A DNA stretch of 64,000 nt from Bacteroidota bacterium (lineage in GTDB: Bacteria > Bacteroidota > Bacteroidia > Bacteroidales > B39-G9), in the NCBI GenBank assembly GCA_015222055.1, contig JADFUR010000048.1, positions 1 through 64,000 of the forward strand, read 5' to 3'. A program made the translations under genes and the position numbers. Below the pieces are notes generated by a model. It ran no database searches. It saw only the letters and a list, made by a program, of their open reading frames with translations, and had not been told where the DNA came from. This document shows, in pieces, positions 1-13,357 of the stretch (within the stretch, counting starts at the first letter, position 1; every line of letters begins with the position of its first letter).

Positions 1-3000
1 AGAACAGATATTACCACTATGCTTGTTGTATAATAAGCTGATAGCATCTTGCCCGGTAAGCTGCGAACTTTTTAAACGATTTAAATTGTCGTAAGAAAAT
101 GTTTCTGTAAGGTTTTTTATTTTATTTTTTCTGGTCAATAGGTTCCCTGTTGTAGCTTCAAAATCATAGTCAATATTGTATAATAGATTATTTTGAGAAT
201 CAATGCTTTTCTGATTTGTAAGATGATGATAAGTGTTAAAAGTTTTAATAGTTCTAAAACTATTGATGTGACCACCTATTTGTGATACTTTAATTTGCCC
301 TAAACTATTTACTTCCTCAGCTTTCCAAATAGATTTTGCATTATCACCACCACGTTTTACTTCGGTTAAAAATCCATTGTTATCATCATATACATTAACT
401 ACAGAAAATTTTGAAGGATAGACAATTTTTGTATTATTACCATATTCATCATAAACATACGAAGTTGTAAAAACATTTCCTTCAATATTTTCAGTTAGTT
501 CTCTGGGTCTGCAATACTCATCGTATTTGTATGATTGAGAAGTGTTATTTGTTTTAGAAACAGAAGTTAACAAACCTATTCCGTTTGTTTCTGTGTCATA
601 AACGTAAGTTGTTGTTCCATCGGGACCTTTTTTTGTTTCTATCCTTCCAAGTTTATCGTAAGTCATGCCAAATGTATTACTATTAGCATCTGTTTGTGAA
701 AGAAGGTCACCAAACGAATTATACGAATATTTCATTATTCCTGCATCAGGGTCATCTAATTGTGTTTGATTGCCAAATTCATCATATTCCATATTGATTG
801 TACTACTACCTAACGATCTAATCTTTTTTACTAAACCTGAACTATAGTAATAATAAGTAATTGCACCTCCATTGTCAGTAGCAGAAACAACATTGCCTAA
901 ATCATTAATTGTTTTTGTTGTTTTTTGATTGGCAGGATCTGTTATGGTAATTTTTTTAGCTGGATATGAATAAGTTGTTGTTAAGAAGCCTTTAAAAGTT
1001 TTTGTATTAATACTTCCTTCATCCCAATATTTATATTCTGTCCATTCTTTTGTTTTGCCTGAATAATAAGGTAAAGATTCTCTTTCTAACTGTCCTTTAT
1101 TATTATATTCTTTGTCAGAATATATTTTACCGCTAAATCCATCGGTTTCGCTTTGCAATGCTCTGCCAAAACTATCGTAATAGGTTTTATTGTTGGGAAC
1201 ACCAGGTGCTTGTGTATTAATATAATATAATCTATTGCCTTTAATTGCCCAATTAACAGATGTTTTAATTGTATGGCCTTCAGGCGTGTTTGTTTGAATT
1301 AAGCTGCCAAAAGCATCATATTTATAACTTGTAGTTAAACCATTAATATCGGTTTTACTTGCAATATTACCAAAAACATCGTATGCCATTGTCTCACTCT
1401 GTCCGATTGGATTAATCTTTTTAATTAATCTGCCTTTACCATCATATTGCAAATTTACAGTACGATTCTTGTCATCGCTAACTTCGGTTATGATATCATG
1501 AGGATTGCCAAAATTATCGTAATTCTCAAATTTTGTTGTTATAGCTCTTTTTCCGTCATATTGAACTGTTTTATGTTTTATATTACCAGCATCATAATAG
1601 AAATTTGATTTTACTGAATAATCACTATTATCCGGAGAACTTTTGGTAACAGTTGATTCTGAAATTTTTGAAGAACACCATGCACCTGCGTTAGTAAAGG
1701 CATTGTTTATAGTTGTCGCATTAGCACCAACAGTTATTGTAACTGTTTTAGGATTACCGTAATTATCATAATCATTTGATGTTGTAGTGGTAGTAATATC
1801 ATACAAAACATTTTTTTTAACAGAATTGCTAACGTAAGGGAAATAACGAATTCTGTCACCAAGATATTTTACCGCATTCGTATTATTTATTGTTGAAACT
1901 AAAGTATTACCCGAATAGGTCTGAGCATTTTTTAATGATACATTATAATAAGTATCATTAATTTCATAAGTGCTAATTTGTTTGCCTGTATTGCTGTTAT
2001 CGGCAGTAAATTGAGAAAAACCGAGAAAACCTTTTCCTTGTTTATGAACTTTAGCACCTTTATATTTATAATATGTTTTAGATGTTCCTCCTACACCATC
2101 AGGTTGCTCAATATATTCAACAGCATTTAAAGCAGGTTGGATATCTACAACCGGGAAATTAGCATCTTCATCTTTTGAATAAAAATTACCTCCTTGTGTT
2201 AGTAATTTGTAATGAAATTTTATTTTTTGATTAAAGCCGTTAGTAATAGATTGAACGAGATGTTTTTGTTCGTTATTATAAAAAGTCATTATACGAAAAG
2301 CAGCAACATTTTTCTTTTTTATAAAAATTTCTGATTTCCCATCACCATTAAAATCTCCAAAATGAAATACAATGTTTTCTTTATTCTCTATATGTTCAAA
2401 AAGCAGAGAATCAAAACAATAGCTTCCATTTCCGTTACTTAAAAACATTCTTGCGTTTGAATACACTGATATTTCATCTTTCCAGAAGATTGTATCTTTA
2501 AGAATTAATTCAAGCACATCTGCTTTCCCATCGCCATTAAAATCTCGAATAAAGTGCTTTGAATTATATGTTGGCGAAGACAAACCAAGGAACTCTTCTA
2601 TGTTAAATTTTTTTCCAGTATTCATTCCTGTCCACCAATGAGCACCATTAAAAGTTAACAAATCTGTTTTTCCTTCTCCATTAAAGTCACCTAATAATAT
2701 TAAGTTATTATAAGAAGGGTAGTTACCTCTATACTTTTCAACTAATCTTTCTGGAGAAACAGATGCGTCATACTCCAAAATTGTAGGTAAATTTTCACTC
2801 ATTGTAAGCAAATCTGTTTTACCATCTCCATCATAATCAATAGGATAGAAAAAATCACCTGATAAAAAAGGTTGTCGGTTGTCTAATGCCTTAAACCCTG
2901 TCCCTGTTATTGTTGTGTTATTGTTAAAAAAATGTATTTTCCAATGATTTTCACTTTTATTTTCACTTTCATTATTATATGCGAATGCATCTAAAATTCC

Positions 3001-4533
3001 ATCACCATTAAAATCGCCTATTGTAAATAAATGTTTAAATTTTACATAAAAAGAATTTGTACTTTTTATGAAATTATTTTTTGTTGAATAATATGGAATG
3101 TAATTATAGTTATCTCCTATTCTTGTTCCTAATAACATATCTTCTAAACCATCACCGTTTAAATCGAATGACTCAATCCCCATATTTCTTAGACCCATCT
3201 GAGTGTGTGGGTTTGCAGGGTCAAAAGGATAAAAATGATCAGGCAATTCTCCATTATCAATCACTTTATTAAAGTCATTATTTCCCTGATTTATAAACAA
3301 TTCCCAGTGTGTGTAGGTTTTTACGTCATTAATAAATTCATAAACAAATGCCACTAAATCTGATTTTCCATCTCCATCATAATCACCAATGCGGTATTCA
3401 GCATCACCTGGCAGTTCAAAATCATTAGACGAACAATGAAATCCTTTGTCTCCCCACCCAACAACAGTAGAATTTAATTTACTTCCATCGTAACCAGATT
3501 CTTCAATTTTGGTAAGATGGGAATAAAAATCTTGATAATATTTAAAGTCATATTGTTTAACTAAACTACCTGAATATTCAACTTTTATAGAATGTAATAA
3601 TAAACTTTGCTTAATTGATTGACCTGCTAAATAAACAGTATTTTGGTCGGTCTTTTGTTCATAAATAAATTTTATGGTATTTCCTGAGTATTTTATTTGT
3701 TTAATCCAAGATTCACCATCTTTACTATCATAGATATAGTCAATATAATTGCCGTTATTATCTGTAATTTTATTCAATCGCCACATCAAAGCCGTACCAT
3801 TAAGCATAATACGAGAATCTGTAGTGTGTCCGAACTCAAGCGTGTTCCCGTTTTTTGCTTGAACAGAAAACCATTTGGGACCATTGCCTGCGGTTTCGTT
3901 TGAAATAACTTTGGCGAAAATATCTTGTTCTGTTCTATATTCGGTGTCTGAGGCACCGTAATTTCCGTCAATATTAATTAAACGGTTACCGTCTAATGCA
4001 AACCTGTCGTGTGTATCTAAATTAACACCATTAACTTGTTCATCGTGATAAATAGTTTGTGGAACACGTGTAATTGCAGATAAACCTGCAATATTCCAAC
4101 CCATTCCAAGTATTCCGTTACCTGATTGGCTGTTATAAACTATAGTAATATTTGGTTGCATGCCGTGCGAACCGGCTGGTATTTTAATCGGTACTTGATA
4201 AGTGGCTGCTCCTGAAGGAGAAACATTAGCTACTCCATCAATTTTACCAACAGGTAATGATGGGATAATTTCATAGTCATCAGGATTAGGCGGATTGGAT
4301 TGATAATTTGCATTACAAATCATAAATTCATCAATACTTGCATGAAAACTCATGCCTGTTTGTGCTGAATATGAAAAGCCGGGTAACAATTTTATGGCAT
4401 CTCTTGCAATGTAATTTTTAGTACCTGTAACTGGTTGATTTAAAGTTATTGTACTTTCTTGGGACAAAACATTTTTTCCAAATAATTGAAGAGATATAAT
4501 AAGTATTAAAACAGTAAGAATTTTATTGTCCAT
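1..4533 (-). CDS. SpvB / FG-GAP / YD-repeat (Rhs-type) giant protein, 3' end beyond window
   Basis: Minus-strand ATG at 4533-4531 (MDNKILTVLILIISLQLFGKNVLSQ..., signal-peptide-like), then 'GKIDGVANVSPSGAATYQVPIKIPAGSHGMQPNITIVYNSQSGNGILGMGWNIAGLSAITR' (SpvB-like N-terminus). The frame is open to base 1, where it reads 'TFSYDNLNRLKSSQLTGQDAISLLYNKHSGN' (YD repeat). Missing from the ORF track because it runs off the edge. Confidence 0.88.
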   Translation of the reverse strand, partial: MDNKILTVLILIISLQLFGKNVLSQESTITLNQPVTGTKNYIARDAIKLLPGFSYSAQTGMSFHASIDEFMICNANYQSNPPNPDDYEIIPSLPVGKIDGVANVSPSGAATYQVPIKIPAGSHGMQPNITIVYNSQSGNGILGMGWNIAGLSAITRVPQTIYHDEQVNGVNLDTHDRFALDGNRLINIDGNYGASDTEYRTEQDIFAKVISNETAGNGPKWFSVQAKNGNTLEFGHTTDSRIMLNGTALMWRLNKITDNNGNYIDYIYDSKDGESWIKQIKYSGNTIKFIYEQKTDQNTVYLAGQSIKQSLLLHSIKVEYSGSLVKQYDFKYYQDFYSHLTKIEESGYDGSKLNSTVVGWGDKGFHCSSNDFELPGDAEYRIGDYDGDGKSDLVAFVYEFINDVKTYTHWELFINQGNNDFNKVIDNGELPDHFYPFDPANPHTQMGLRNMGIESFDLNGDGLEDMLLGTRIGDNYNYIPYYSTKNNFIKSTNSFYVKFKHLFTIGDFNGDGILDAFAYNNESENKSENHWKIHFFNNNTTITGTGFKALDNRQPFLSGDFFYPIDYDGDGKTDLLTMSENLPTILEYDASVSPERLVEKYRGNYPSYNNLILLGDFNGEGKTDLLTFNGAHWWTGMNTGKKFNIEEFLGLSSPTYNSKHFIRDFNGDGKADVLELILKDTIFWKDEISVYSNARMFLSNGNGSYCFDSLLFEHIENKENIVFHFGDFNGDGKSEIFIKKKNVAAFRIMTFYNNEQKHLVQSITNGFNQKIKFHYKLLTQGGNFYSKDEDANFPVVDIQPALNAVEYIEQPDGVGGTSKTYYKYKGAKVHKQGKGFLGFSQFTADNSNTGKQISTYEINDTYYNVSLKNAQTYSGNTLVSTINNTNAVKYLGDRIRYFPYVSNSVKKNVLYDITTTTTSNDYDNYGNPKTVTITVGANATTINNAFTNAGAWCSSKISESTVTKSSPDNSDYSVKSNFYYDAGNIKHKTVQYDGKRAITTKFENYDNFGNPHDIITEVSDDKNRTVNLQYDGKGRLIKKINPIGQSETMAYDVFGNIASKTDINGLTTSYKYDAFGSLIQTNTPEGHTIKTSVNWAIKGNRLYYINTQAPGVPNNKTYYDSFGRALQSETDGFSGKIYSDKEYNNKGQLERESLPYYSGKTKEWTEYKYWDEGSINTKTFKGFLTTTYSYPAKKITITDPANQKTTKTINDLGNVVSATDNGGAITYYYYSSGLVKKIRSLGSSTINMEYDEFGNQTQLDDPDAGIMKYSYNSFGDLLSQTDANSNTFGMTYDKLGRIETKKGPDGTTTYVYDTETNGIGLLTSVSKTNNTSQSYKYDEYCRPRELTENIEGNVFTTSYVYDEYGNNTKIVYPSKFSVVNVYDDNNGFLTEVKRGGDNAKSIWKAEEVNSLGQIKVSQIGGHINSFRTIKTFNTYHHLTNQKSIDSQNNLLYNIDYDFEATTGNLLTRKNKIKNLTETFSYDNLNRLKSSQLTGQDAISLLYNKHSGNICS

Positions 4534-4550
4534 TTGTTTATAATTTAATA

Positions 4551-5987
4551 TTATTTTTTTAACTCTTTAATCTCTTTTTTTATCATCTCGTTTTCTTTCT
4601 TCAAATCAATAAGGTAAAGAGTAAGTTCTTCAATTTTACGAAGCAATAAATCATCCATTTCTCCTACTTTATATCCGTTTTCTTTAAACTCTTTTGCAGA
4701 AGGCACTTCGGGTAAATGTTTGTTTTCTTTAATATATTTTTCAACATGGTCTAATGATTTTAAATTATAATCATTTTCAAAAACATAATCGGAGTTTGGC
4801 ACATCATGTTCAATAGTTATATTTTTACACAGAATACCACCATTGACAGACAATTTATTTCCTTTTGTGTCAATTACACCTTCTTCATATTTTTCCCATA
4901 ATCCTATTGTTACGGTGCCATTCTTTTGTATTCCGAGTGTAGCTCCGCCATTTCCTCCATTTTCATTAACTCGTCTAAAATATAAATTACCTTTAATGTC
5001 AGCATAAGTGTTATAATAACCTGATGAATTAAAAATTCGCAAAAATCCAGAACTTGAATTTTCTTTACCAAAATTCAAACATTTATCGGCTGCAATAAAA
5101 GTTTGATCGCTTAAAAAAGTTTGTCCGTTTACATATAATTTATAGTTACCTGGTTTGGTTGTACCTATTCCTACGTTGCCTCCACCATTAGCAATAATAA
5201 CATTATCAGAAGCATACCAATTTAATCCTAGTTTTCCACCATTAGATTCCATAAACAAATAACCACCCGCATCTGTTCTGGCTTTTATTGTAGGTTGTCC
5301 ACTAATTCTACCTAAATTTAACGTTGTCTGTGTCCCTCCAGGAATAATCTCTAATTTTGCATTAGGATTTGTTGTTCCAATACCTACATTTCCGATTGTG
5401 CGATAAATATTACTTCCTTTTAATTTCCACAAATCTGTTGTTCCACTACCACTATTATCAAAAGTATGTGACCCTAAATAAGTAAAAGTATTCGTCGGAT
5501 ATTCTGTCCATTCACCATTAGTCTGTGGATTTTGTGGCCCGCTCAAAGGATTCTTAACAGAAGAATTACGAACAAATGTTTTATTGTATCCAAAATTAAC
5601 ATTTCCCGGTACGCCTATTCTGTCTATTTCTACACCGTTTTTTAATAGCCTTATTTGGTCATTTCCCGTAAAATCAGTAATAACCTGTTTTAATAAATTT
5701 GTTACATTCTTAATTTCATCACAAGCATCTGGATGTGCTATAACATACACTTCACTATTGTTTAAAGTTCCTGTAAAATTATGATAATAAATAAAATTTC
5801 CACTTCCGTTTAGGTCTTTTTCTAATCGATAATTGGATAAATCGACGGTTGTACCTGTTCCATTAAATATTTCAATAGCTTTATTATTTCCGCTTCCTTC
5901 AACATATGTAGAAATAATTATATCATTTGTTTGTGCAAATAATGAACTTACAGATAACATTAAAATTAATAATACTATTTTTTTCAT
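4551..5987 (-). CDS. Secreted protein with lamin-tail domain and tail-fibre-like 'GNVGIGTTNP' repeats plus C-terminal coiled coil
   Basis: ORF 4551..6020; the likely start is MKKIVLLILMLSVSSLFAQ (about 5987). 'IIISTYVEGSGNNKAIEIFNGTGTTVDLSNYRLEK' resembles LTD; two 'NVGIGTTnP' motifs. Confidence 0.75.
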   Translation of the reverse strand: MKKIVLLILMLSVSSLFAQTNDIIISTYVEGSGNNKAIEIFNGTGTTVDLSNYRLEKDLNGSGNFIYYHNFTGTLNNSEVYVIAHPDACDEIKNVTNLLKQVITDFTGNDQIRLLKNGVEIDRIGVPGNVNFGYNKTFVRNSSVKNPLSGPQNPQTNGEWTEYPTNTFTYLGSHTFDNSGSGTTDLWKLKGSNIYRTIGNVGIGTTNPNAKLEIIPGGTQTTLNLGRISGQPTIKARTDAGGYLFMESNGGKLGLNWYASDNVIIANGGGNVGIGTTKPGNYKLYVNGQTFLSDQTFIAADKCLNFGKENSSSGFLRIFNSSGYYNTYADIKGNLYFRRVNENGGNGGATLGIQKNGTVTIGLWEKYEEGVIDTKGNKLSVNGGILCKNITIEHDVPNSDYVFENDYNLKSLDHVEKYIKENKHLPEVPSAKEFKENGYKVGEMDDLLLRKIEELTLYLIDLKKENEMIKKEIKELKK

Positions 5988-5998
5988 AATTAAAATTT

Positions 5999-6469
5999 TT
6001 ATTCTTTTATAATTTTCCATTCTAATTTTTTATTATTGAGAATTAACCTTAAAATATATGTTCCTTGTGGTTTGTCAGATAAGTCAATATTGTTGATTGA
6101 TAATATTTTATTTTTTTGGTACAAAATTTTACCAGCTAAGCTATATAATTCTATTGATGAATTTTCATAAACTTCATTATTGTTAAGCACTAGTTTTAAC
6201 TGACCTTTAGTAGGGTTGGGGTAAATTTTTATATTATTTTTCCCAAGTTTGTCTGTTAAAAATTTTTTTGGTTTAAGTTTTCCTTTATTATTATTACCAC
6301 CACTGCTAATACTGTCTTGACTATTAACAGTAGTTGCAGATTTTAATGTAATTATTTTTCGGCTCGTACGATTTCCTGCGTTATCATAAGTAAATTCATA
6401 CTCTTGAGCAAAAAGGTTGGTCCCTTGTAAAAATATTAATACTAATATTACAAAATAATTTTTTTTCAT
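5999..6469 (-). CDS. Small secreted protein with one YD/Rhs motif and a C-terminal T9SS type A sorting domain
   Basis: Signal peptide, 'YEFTYDNAGNRTSRKI', and C-terminus 'IKIYPNPTKGQLKLVLNNNE...ELYSLAGKIL...GTYILRL'. Confidence 0.8.
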   Translation of the reverse strand: MKKNYFVILVLIFLQGTNLFAQEYEFTYDNAGNRTSRKIITLKSATTVNSQDSISSGGNNNKGKLKPKKFLTDKLGKNNIKIYPNPTKGQLKLVLNNNEVYENSSIELYSLAGKILYQKNKILSINNIDLSDKPQGTYILRLILNNKKLEWKIIKE

Positions 6470-6634
6470 AATAGTTTTTTTTTGCTAATGTAAATTATTT
6501 CTTTTAGAAAGGCAAAAAAAAACGTAACCTTTTTATTTTTTTTTCGTAATAAGATTTTTTTTGTATTAAGTGAATAATTAATATTTTATAATATTTGCAA
6601 TTTTCAAATAAACAAATATTGAACTCAGCTTGAT

Positions 6635-8638
6635 TTAATTTTGAATAATCATATAAAGATGAGCTGCAGACCACGAAAAGTGTTTTGCATTTAACCCTTT
6701 CCCTGTTAAGGGATGATAATTTTCAAATATGGGTGTATTTGCATTTATTCCTTGTGCATTATCTAAAATTTTTCTTTTAAGTGCTAGTGCTTCATTAAAA
6801 TAAGAATAATTTTCTAAAGCAACTATTCCAAAATAAGCTTGATCTAACCACACAGGACCTCTCCAATATCCACTTAAAGGGTTAAATTTTGCATTATCGG
6901 CAGATAAAGTGGGGAATGGTACTCTCGAATTAAATTTAGCTGTATCCAAAATTACTTGCCTTACTTTTTCAGCCTGTGCTTTACTTGCTATTTTTGCCCA
7001 TAAAGGAATCCATCCTTCAGAACCTTGCTGTTTTAAAATTAATTTTTTTGTATTTATATCTCTATCATAAAAAAAACCAGTTTCTTCATCCCAAAATTCC
7101 GTAGAAATAATTTTTTTCAATTCTTGTGCTTCATCTTTCCATTTTGTAAAATCATTGTTTTTCAATAATGTTGACATACTTGACAAATAATTTTTTTCTG
7201 CATATAAATAAGAATTTAAATCAACAGATTCTTGATTCATAGACCAAGCATAATCATTATTTTTTATTATTTGTGTGCTATCAAACCTAACGGCATTATC
7301 CATACCACTCTCCCATTTTGCTGCAATTAAGCTTCCATCGGTAGATCCATATTCACAAACATTATTTTTGTTATGATCTCTATACGTATACCACCAATTA
7401 TGATACTTAACTAATTTAGGATATATTTGTTTAACAAAATTTGTATCTCTTGTGTTTTCATATACATTCCAAACAGCCCATGCAGACAGAGGTGCTTTGG
7501 TGTCTCTTAAATTATTCTCTTTTGAATTAAAATAAATACAATCTGCCACCATCCCCATATCATCTTGATAATCGAACATTGACAATATGCTGTTTTTTGC
7601 CAGCTCGGGAAAAAATTTAGACAAAGCCACAGCGTGTTTCCAACTATCCCATGACCAGAATCCATAAAATCCTTGATATGCAGTAGACGGAAATAAACCA
7701 TCGTGTTTCAATTCTCCTGCTGCACTTCTCCAATTACTTATTAGGGTTTCTATTGTTTTTACTAAAACTTTTTTATCTTTTATTGAACAGTCTTTTGTGC
7801 CAAAACTTTTCTTGATATAAGCATTCCACCGCTTTGTATTATCTTTAAATGTTTGTGAAATATTTTCTTTGTTTGATATTAATTCTTTTTGAATATTCTC
7901 GTTTTCTTCTTTTGAAAAAAAGTATGATTGTGTAATAGCAAAATCTTTACTTTTTTGGCTTTTTAACAAAAACGATTTTTTCTCTTGTAAAAAATATATC
8001 TTTTTATCCTTAGAAATTTTCACTTCGGGATTTTTAAGATTTGTATTTAAAACTAAATATTCGCTTTTATCTTTAATCTTAATATTTATATCGTTATCAA
8101 CTAACTCAATATAAGCATTAGGCAACAATAATTTACCTTTAAAACCAAGAATAAGGCTTCTGTCTTTATTCGATTCATTAGTTATTTTTGTATTTATTAA
8201 TGCAGTCTTGTTATTTACAAAAATCAAATTCATTTTTATTATAAATGAAGGCAACTTTAATATTTGCACTAATTTACCGGGATAATAAATCATTTTTGCT
8301 CTTGCTTTGCTAATATCAATATTCTCTTTTGTAAGTCCATCTTTTAAAGTGATATTGGCAATGCATTTACTACTCCATTGTCCATACATTTTCATGATAA
8401 GAGGTCCACAAAATCCACCATAATATTTTGTGCTATCTCTATGAGGAAGGCTGTAAGCATGCCAAGCACCCATATCAGAAAAACCAAAAGGGCTTAAATC
8501 ATAACAAGTTTGAGGAACACTCTCAATATTTAAAATATTGGGATACTGCTTTTGCAAATCAATATTTTCATTCTCTTTTTTGCAAGAGAATAAAAATATT
8601 GTGATAATAATAATATATAAATAGATCTTAATTTTCAC
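6635..8638 (-). CDS. GH63/MGH1-like (trehalase/glucosidase clan) glycoside hydrolase, lipoprotein
   Basis: Lipobox 'FLFSCKK'; 'GFWSWDSWKHAVALSKFFPELAKNSILSMFDYQDDMGMV', 'SGMDNAVRFD', 'YWRGPVWLDQAYFGIVAL' motifs of the (alpha/alpha)6 clan. Confidence 0.72.
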   Translation of the reverse strand: MKIKIYLYIIIITIFLFSCKKENENIDLQKQYPNILNIESVPQTCYDLSPFGFSDMGAWHAYSLPHRDSTKYYGGFCGPLIMKMYGQWSSKCIANITLKDGLTKENIDISKARAKMIYYPGKLVQILKLPSFIIKMNLIFVNNKTALINTKITNESNKDRSLILGFKGKLLLPNAYIELVDNDINIKIKDKSEYLVLNTNLKNPEVKISKDKKIYFLQEKKSFLLKSQKSKDFAITQSYFFSKEENENIQKELISNKENISQTFKDNTKRWNAYIKKSFGTKDCSIKDKKVLVKTIETLISNWRSAAGELKHDGLFPSTAYQGFYGFWSWDSWKHAVALSKFFPELAKNSILSMFDYQDDMGMVADCIYFNSKENNLRDTKAPLSAWAVWNVYENTRDTNFVKQIYPKLVKYHNWWYTYRDHNKNNVCEYGSTDGSLIAAKWESGMDNAVRFDSTQIIKNNDYAWSMNQESVDLNSYLYAEKNYLSSMSTLLKNNDFTKWKDEAQELKKIISTEFWDEETGFFYDRDINTKKLILKQQGSEGWIPLWAKIASKAQAEKVRQVILDTAKFNSRVPFPTLSADNAKFNPLSGYWRGPVWLDQAYFGIVALENYSYFNEALALKRKILDNAQGINANTPIFENYHPLTGKGLNAKHFSWSAAHLYMIIQN

Positions 8639-8657
8639 AGCTTTATTATTTTAAATT

Positions 8658-11816
<3,159 letters not shown>

Positions 11817-11869
11817 TTAATTATAAAAGTAGCATAATTAAGACAGTTTTAAAAACAAATTAATATTAA

Positions 11870-13345
11870 CTATTCATCAATGTTCGGGTTATTTATTATT
11901 TCACCGTTAGGAACAGGGAAATAATTATGTTCCGGTTCTTTAAAATTTTTGTTGCCAAGTTTATCACTATTTAAAATCTCTTGCTTAGCAATTCCCCAAC
12001 GTACTAAATCGTAAAATCTAATACCTTCTCCGTTAAATTCGAGGAAACGTTGGTTTCTTATTTCATTTATAACAGTAGCTTTATCTGTTTTTGAAAATTC
12101 AGACAATCCAGCTCTGAATCTAACTTTGTTTATTAGAGGAAGAGCGTCTGTTGTATTTCCTTGCTCTGCTAAAGCTTCTGCATCCATTAATAGAACGTCT
12201 GCATATCTCATCCAAAAAAAGTTTGCTCCAGATACACCTGTTGATACAGCATCCTCACTTTCAATATATTTTTTAAAACTAGGTTTTGGAACGATATTGT
12301 CATCAAAGTAAGATCTTGCACTTTTTCCTAAAAAAGTAGCATCAGGATCGTCAAAAGCAATTGATGCATATAATCTTTTATCAAATTTATCATCAGTTGT
12401 TTTTTCTTGTTTAAAAGAATTCATTAATTTTTGAGTTGGGTTAAACATATTCCAACCACCAAAATCTCCTGTAGCCATTGTGCACGAACCAGAATGAGAT
12501 TTTGATAAACCACCTGCTTGAATTGCAGAAAATTGAATTTCAAATATTGATTCTACAGAATTTTCATTTGTTGCGTTAAATAAACTTTCATAATCGCTTA
12601 CAAGATCGGCACCTTTTATTTTAGTAAAAGCATCGTGAGCTAAAGCATATTCTTTTTGAAAAAGTAAAGCTTTTCCAAGAAATCCATAAGCAGAATTTTT
12701 TGTTGCTCTTCCTAAATTACTATCGTCCCATTTTTCTGGCAATAGAGAGCTTGCAGATTCAAAATCTTCGGTTATTAAAGTCCAAGCAGCTGTTCTTTCA
12801 GACAAACCTTGATTAAGATTGTCGTTATTAGCAGCACTCTGTTTCAATACTATTTTTTCAAAATTCTGAAGAAGTTGCATGTGTAACACGCCTCTTAAGA
12901 AATAGGCTTCACCCTTAATATATTTTTGCATATCATCATCAATATTAGCTTCTGGAACATTATCGATGTTGTCTAACACCCAATTTGCTAAATTTAAAGC
13001 TCTATATTTTTTCCACCAAAAATTAGCTAATATGCTACTTGTATTTCTATATGTAAAATCAGCCATTTCTGCAAGATAAGACCATTGGCTAGCTCCTGGT
13101 AATAATACAACATCATCGCCACGATAGTACAAAGGACACATTTCATTTTCTCCAAACCGCCATGAATTGTCTGTTAAATTTTGGTAAACTTCCATTATTC
13201 CGGTCTTTGCATTTGTTTCGTTAACCCAAAAGTTTGCCATTGTAATTCTATCTGGAGAAATCTCTTCCAAATCATCTTTACTGCAAGAGGTTGCTAACAC
13301 CAATGCACTAAATAATATATATTTTAAGTATTTAATAGTTCTCAT
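11870..13345 (-). CDS. RagB/SusD family nutrient-uptake outer membrane lipoprotein
   Basis: Lipobox 'LATSCSKDD'; C-terminal 'RNQRFLEFNGEGIRFYDLVRWG'; adjacent to SusC. Confidence 0.92.
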   Translation of the reverse strand: MRTIKYLKYILFSALVLATSCSKDDLEEISPDRITMANFWVNETNAKTGIMEVYQNLTDNSWRFGENEMCPLYYRGDDVVLLPGASQWSYLAEMADFTYRNTSSILANFWWKKYRALNLANWVLDNIDNVPEANIDDDMQKYIKGEAYFLRGVLHMQLLQNFEKIVLKQSAANNDNLNQGLSERTAAWTLITEDFESASSLLPEKWDDSNLGRATKNSAYGFLGKALLFQKEYALAHDAFTKIKGADLVSDYESLFNATNENSVESIFEIQFSAIQAGGLSKSHSGSCTMATGDFGGWNMFNPTQKLMNSFKQEKTTDDKFDKRLYASIAFDDPDATFLGKSARSYFDDNIVPKPSFKKYIESEDAVSTGVSGANFFWMRYADVLLMDAEALAEQGNTTDALPLINKVRFRAGLSEFSKTDKATVINEIRNQRFLEFNGEGIRFYDLVRWGIAKQEILNSDKLGNKNFKEPEHNYFPVPNGEIINNPNIDE

Positions 13346-13357
13346 TTTTATAAATTT

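Noticed and set aside
3081-3971. Short ORFs on both strands (63, 68 and 61 aa)
   Set aside because: They lie inside the partial SpvB/YD-repeat gene, which is absent from the ORF track only because it runs off the window.
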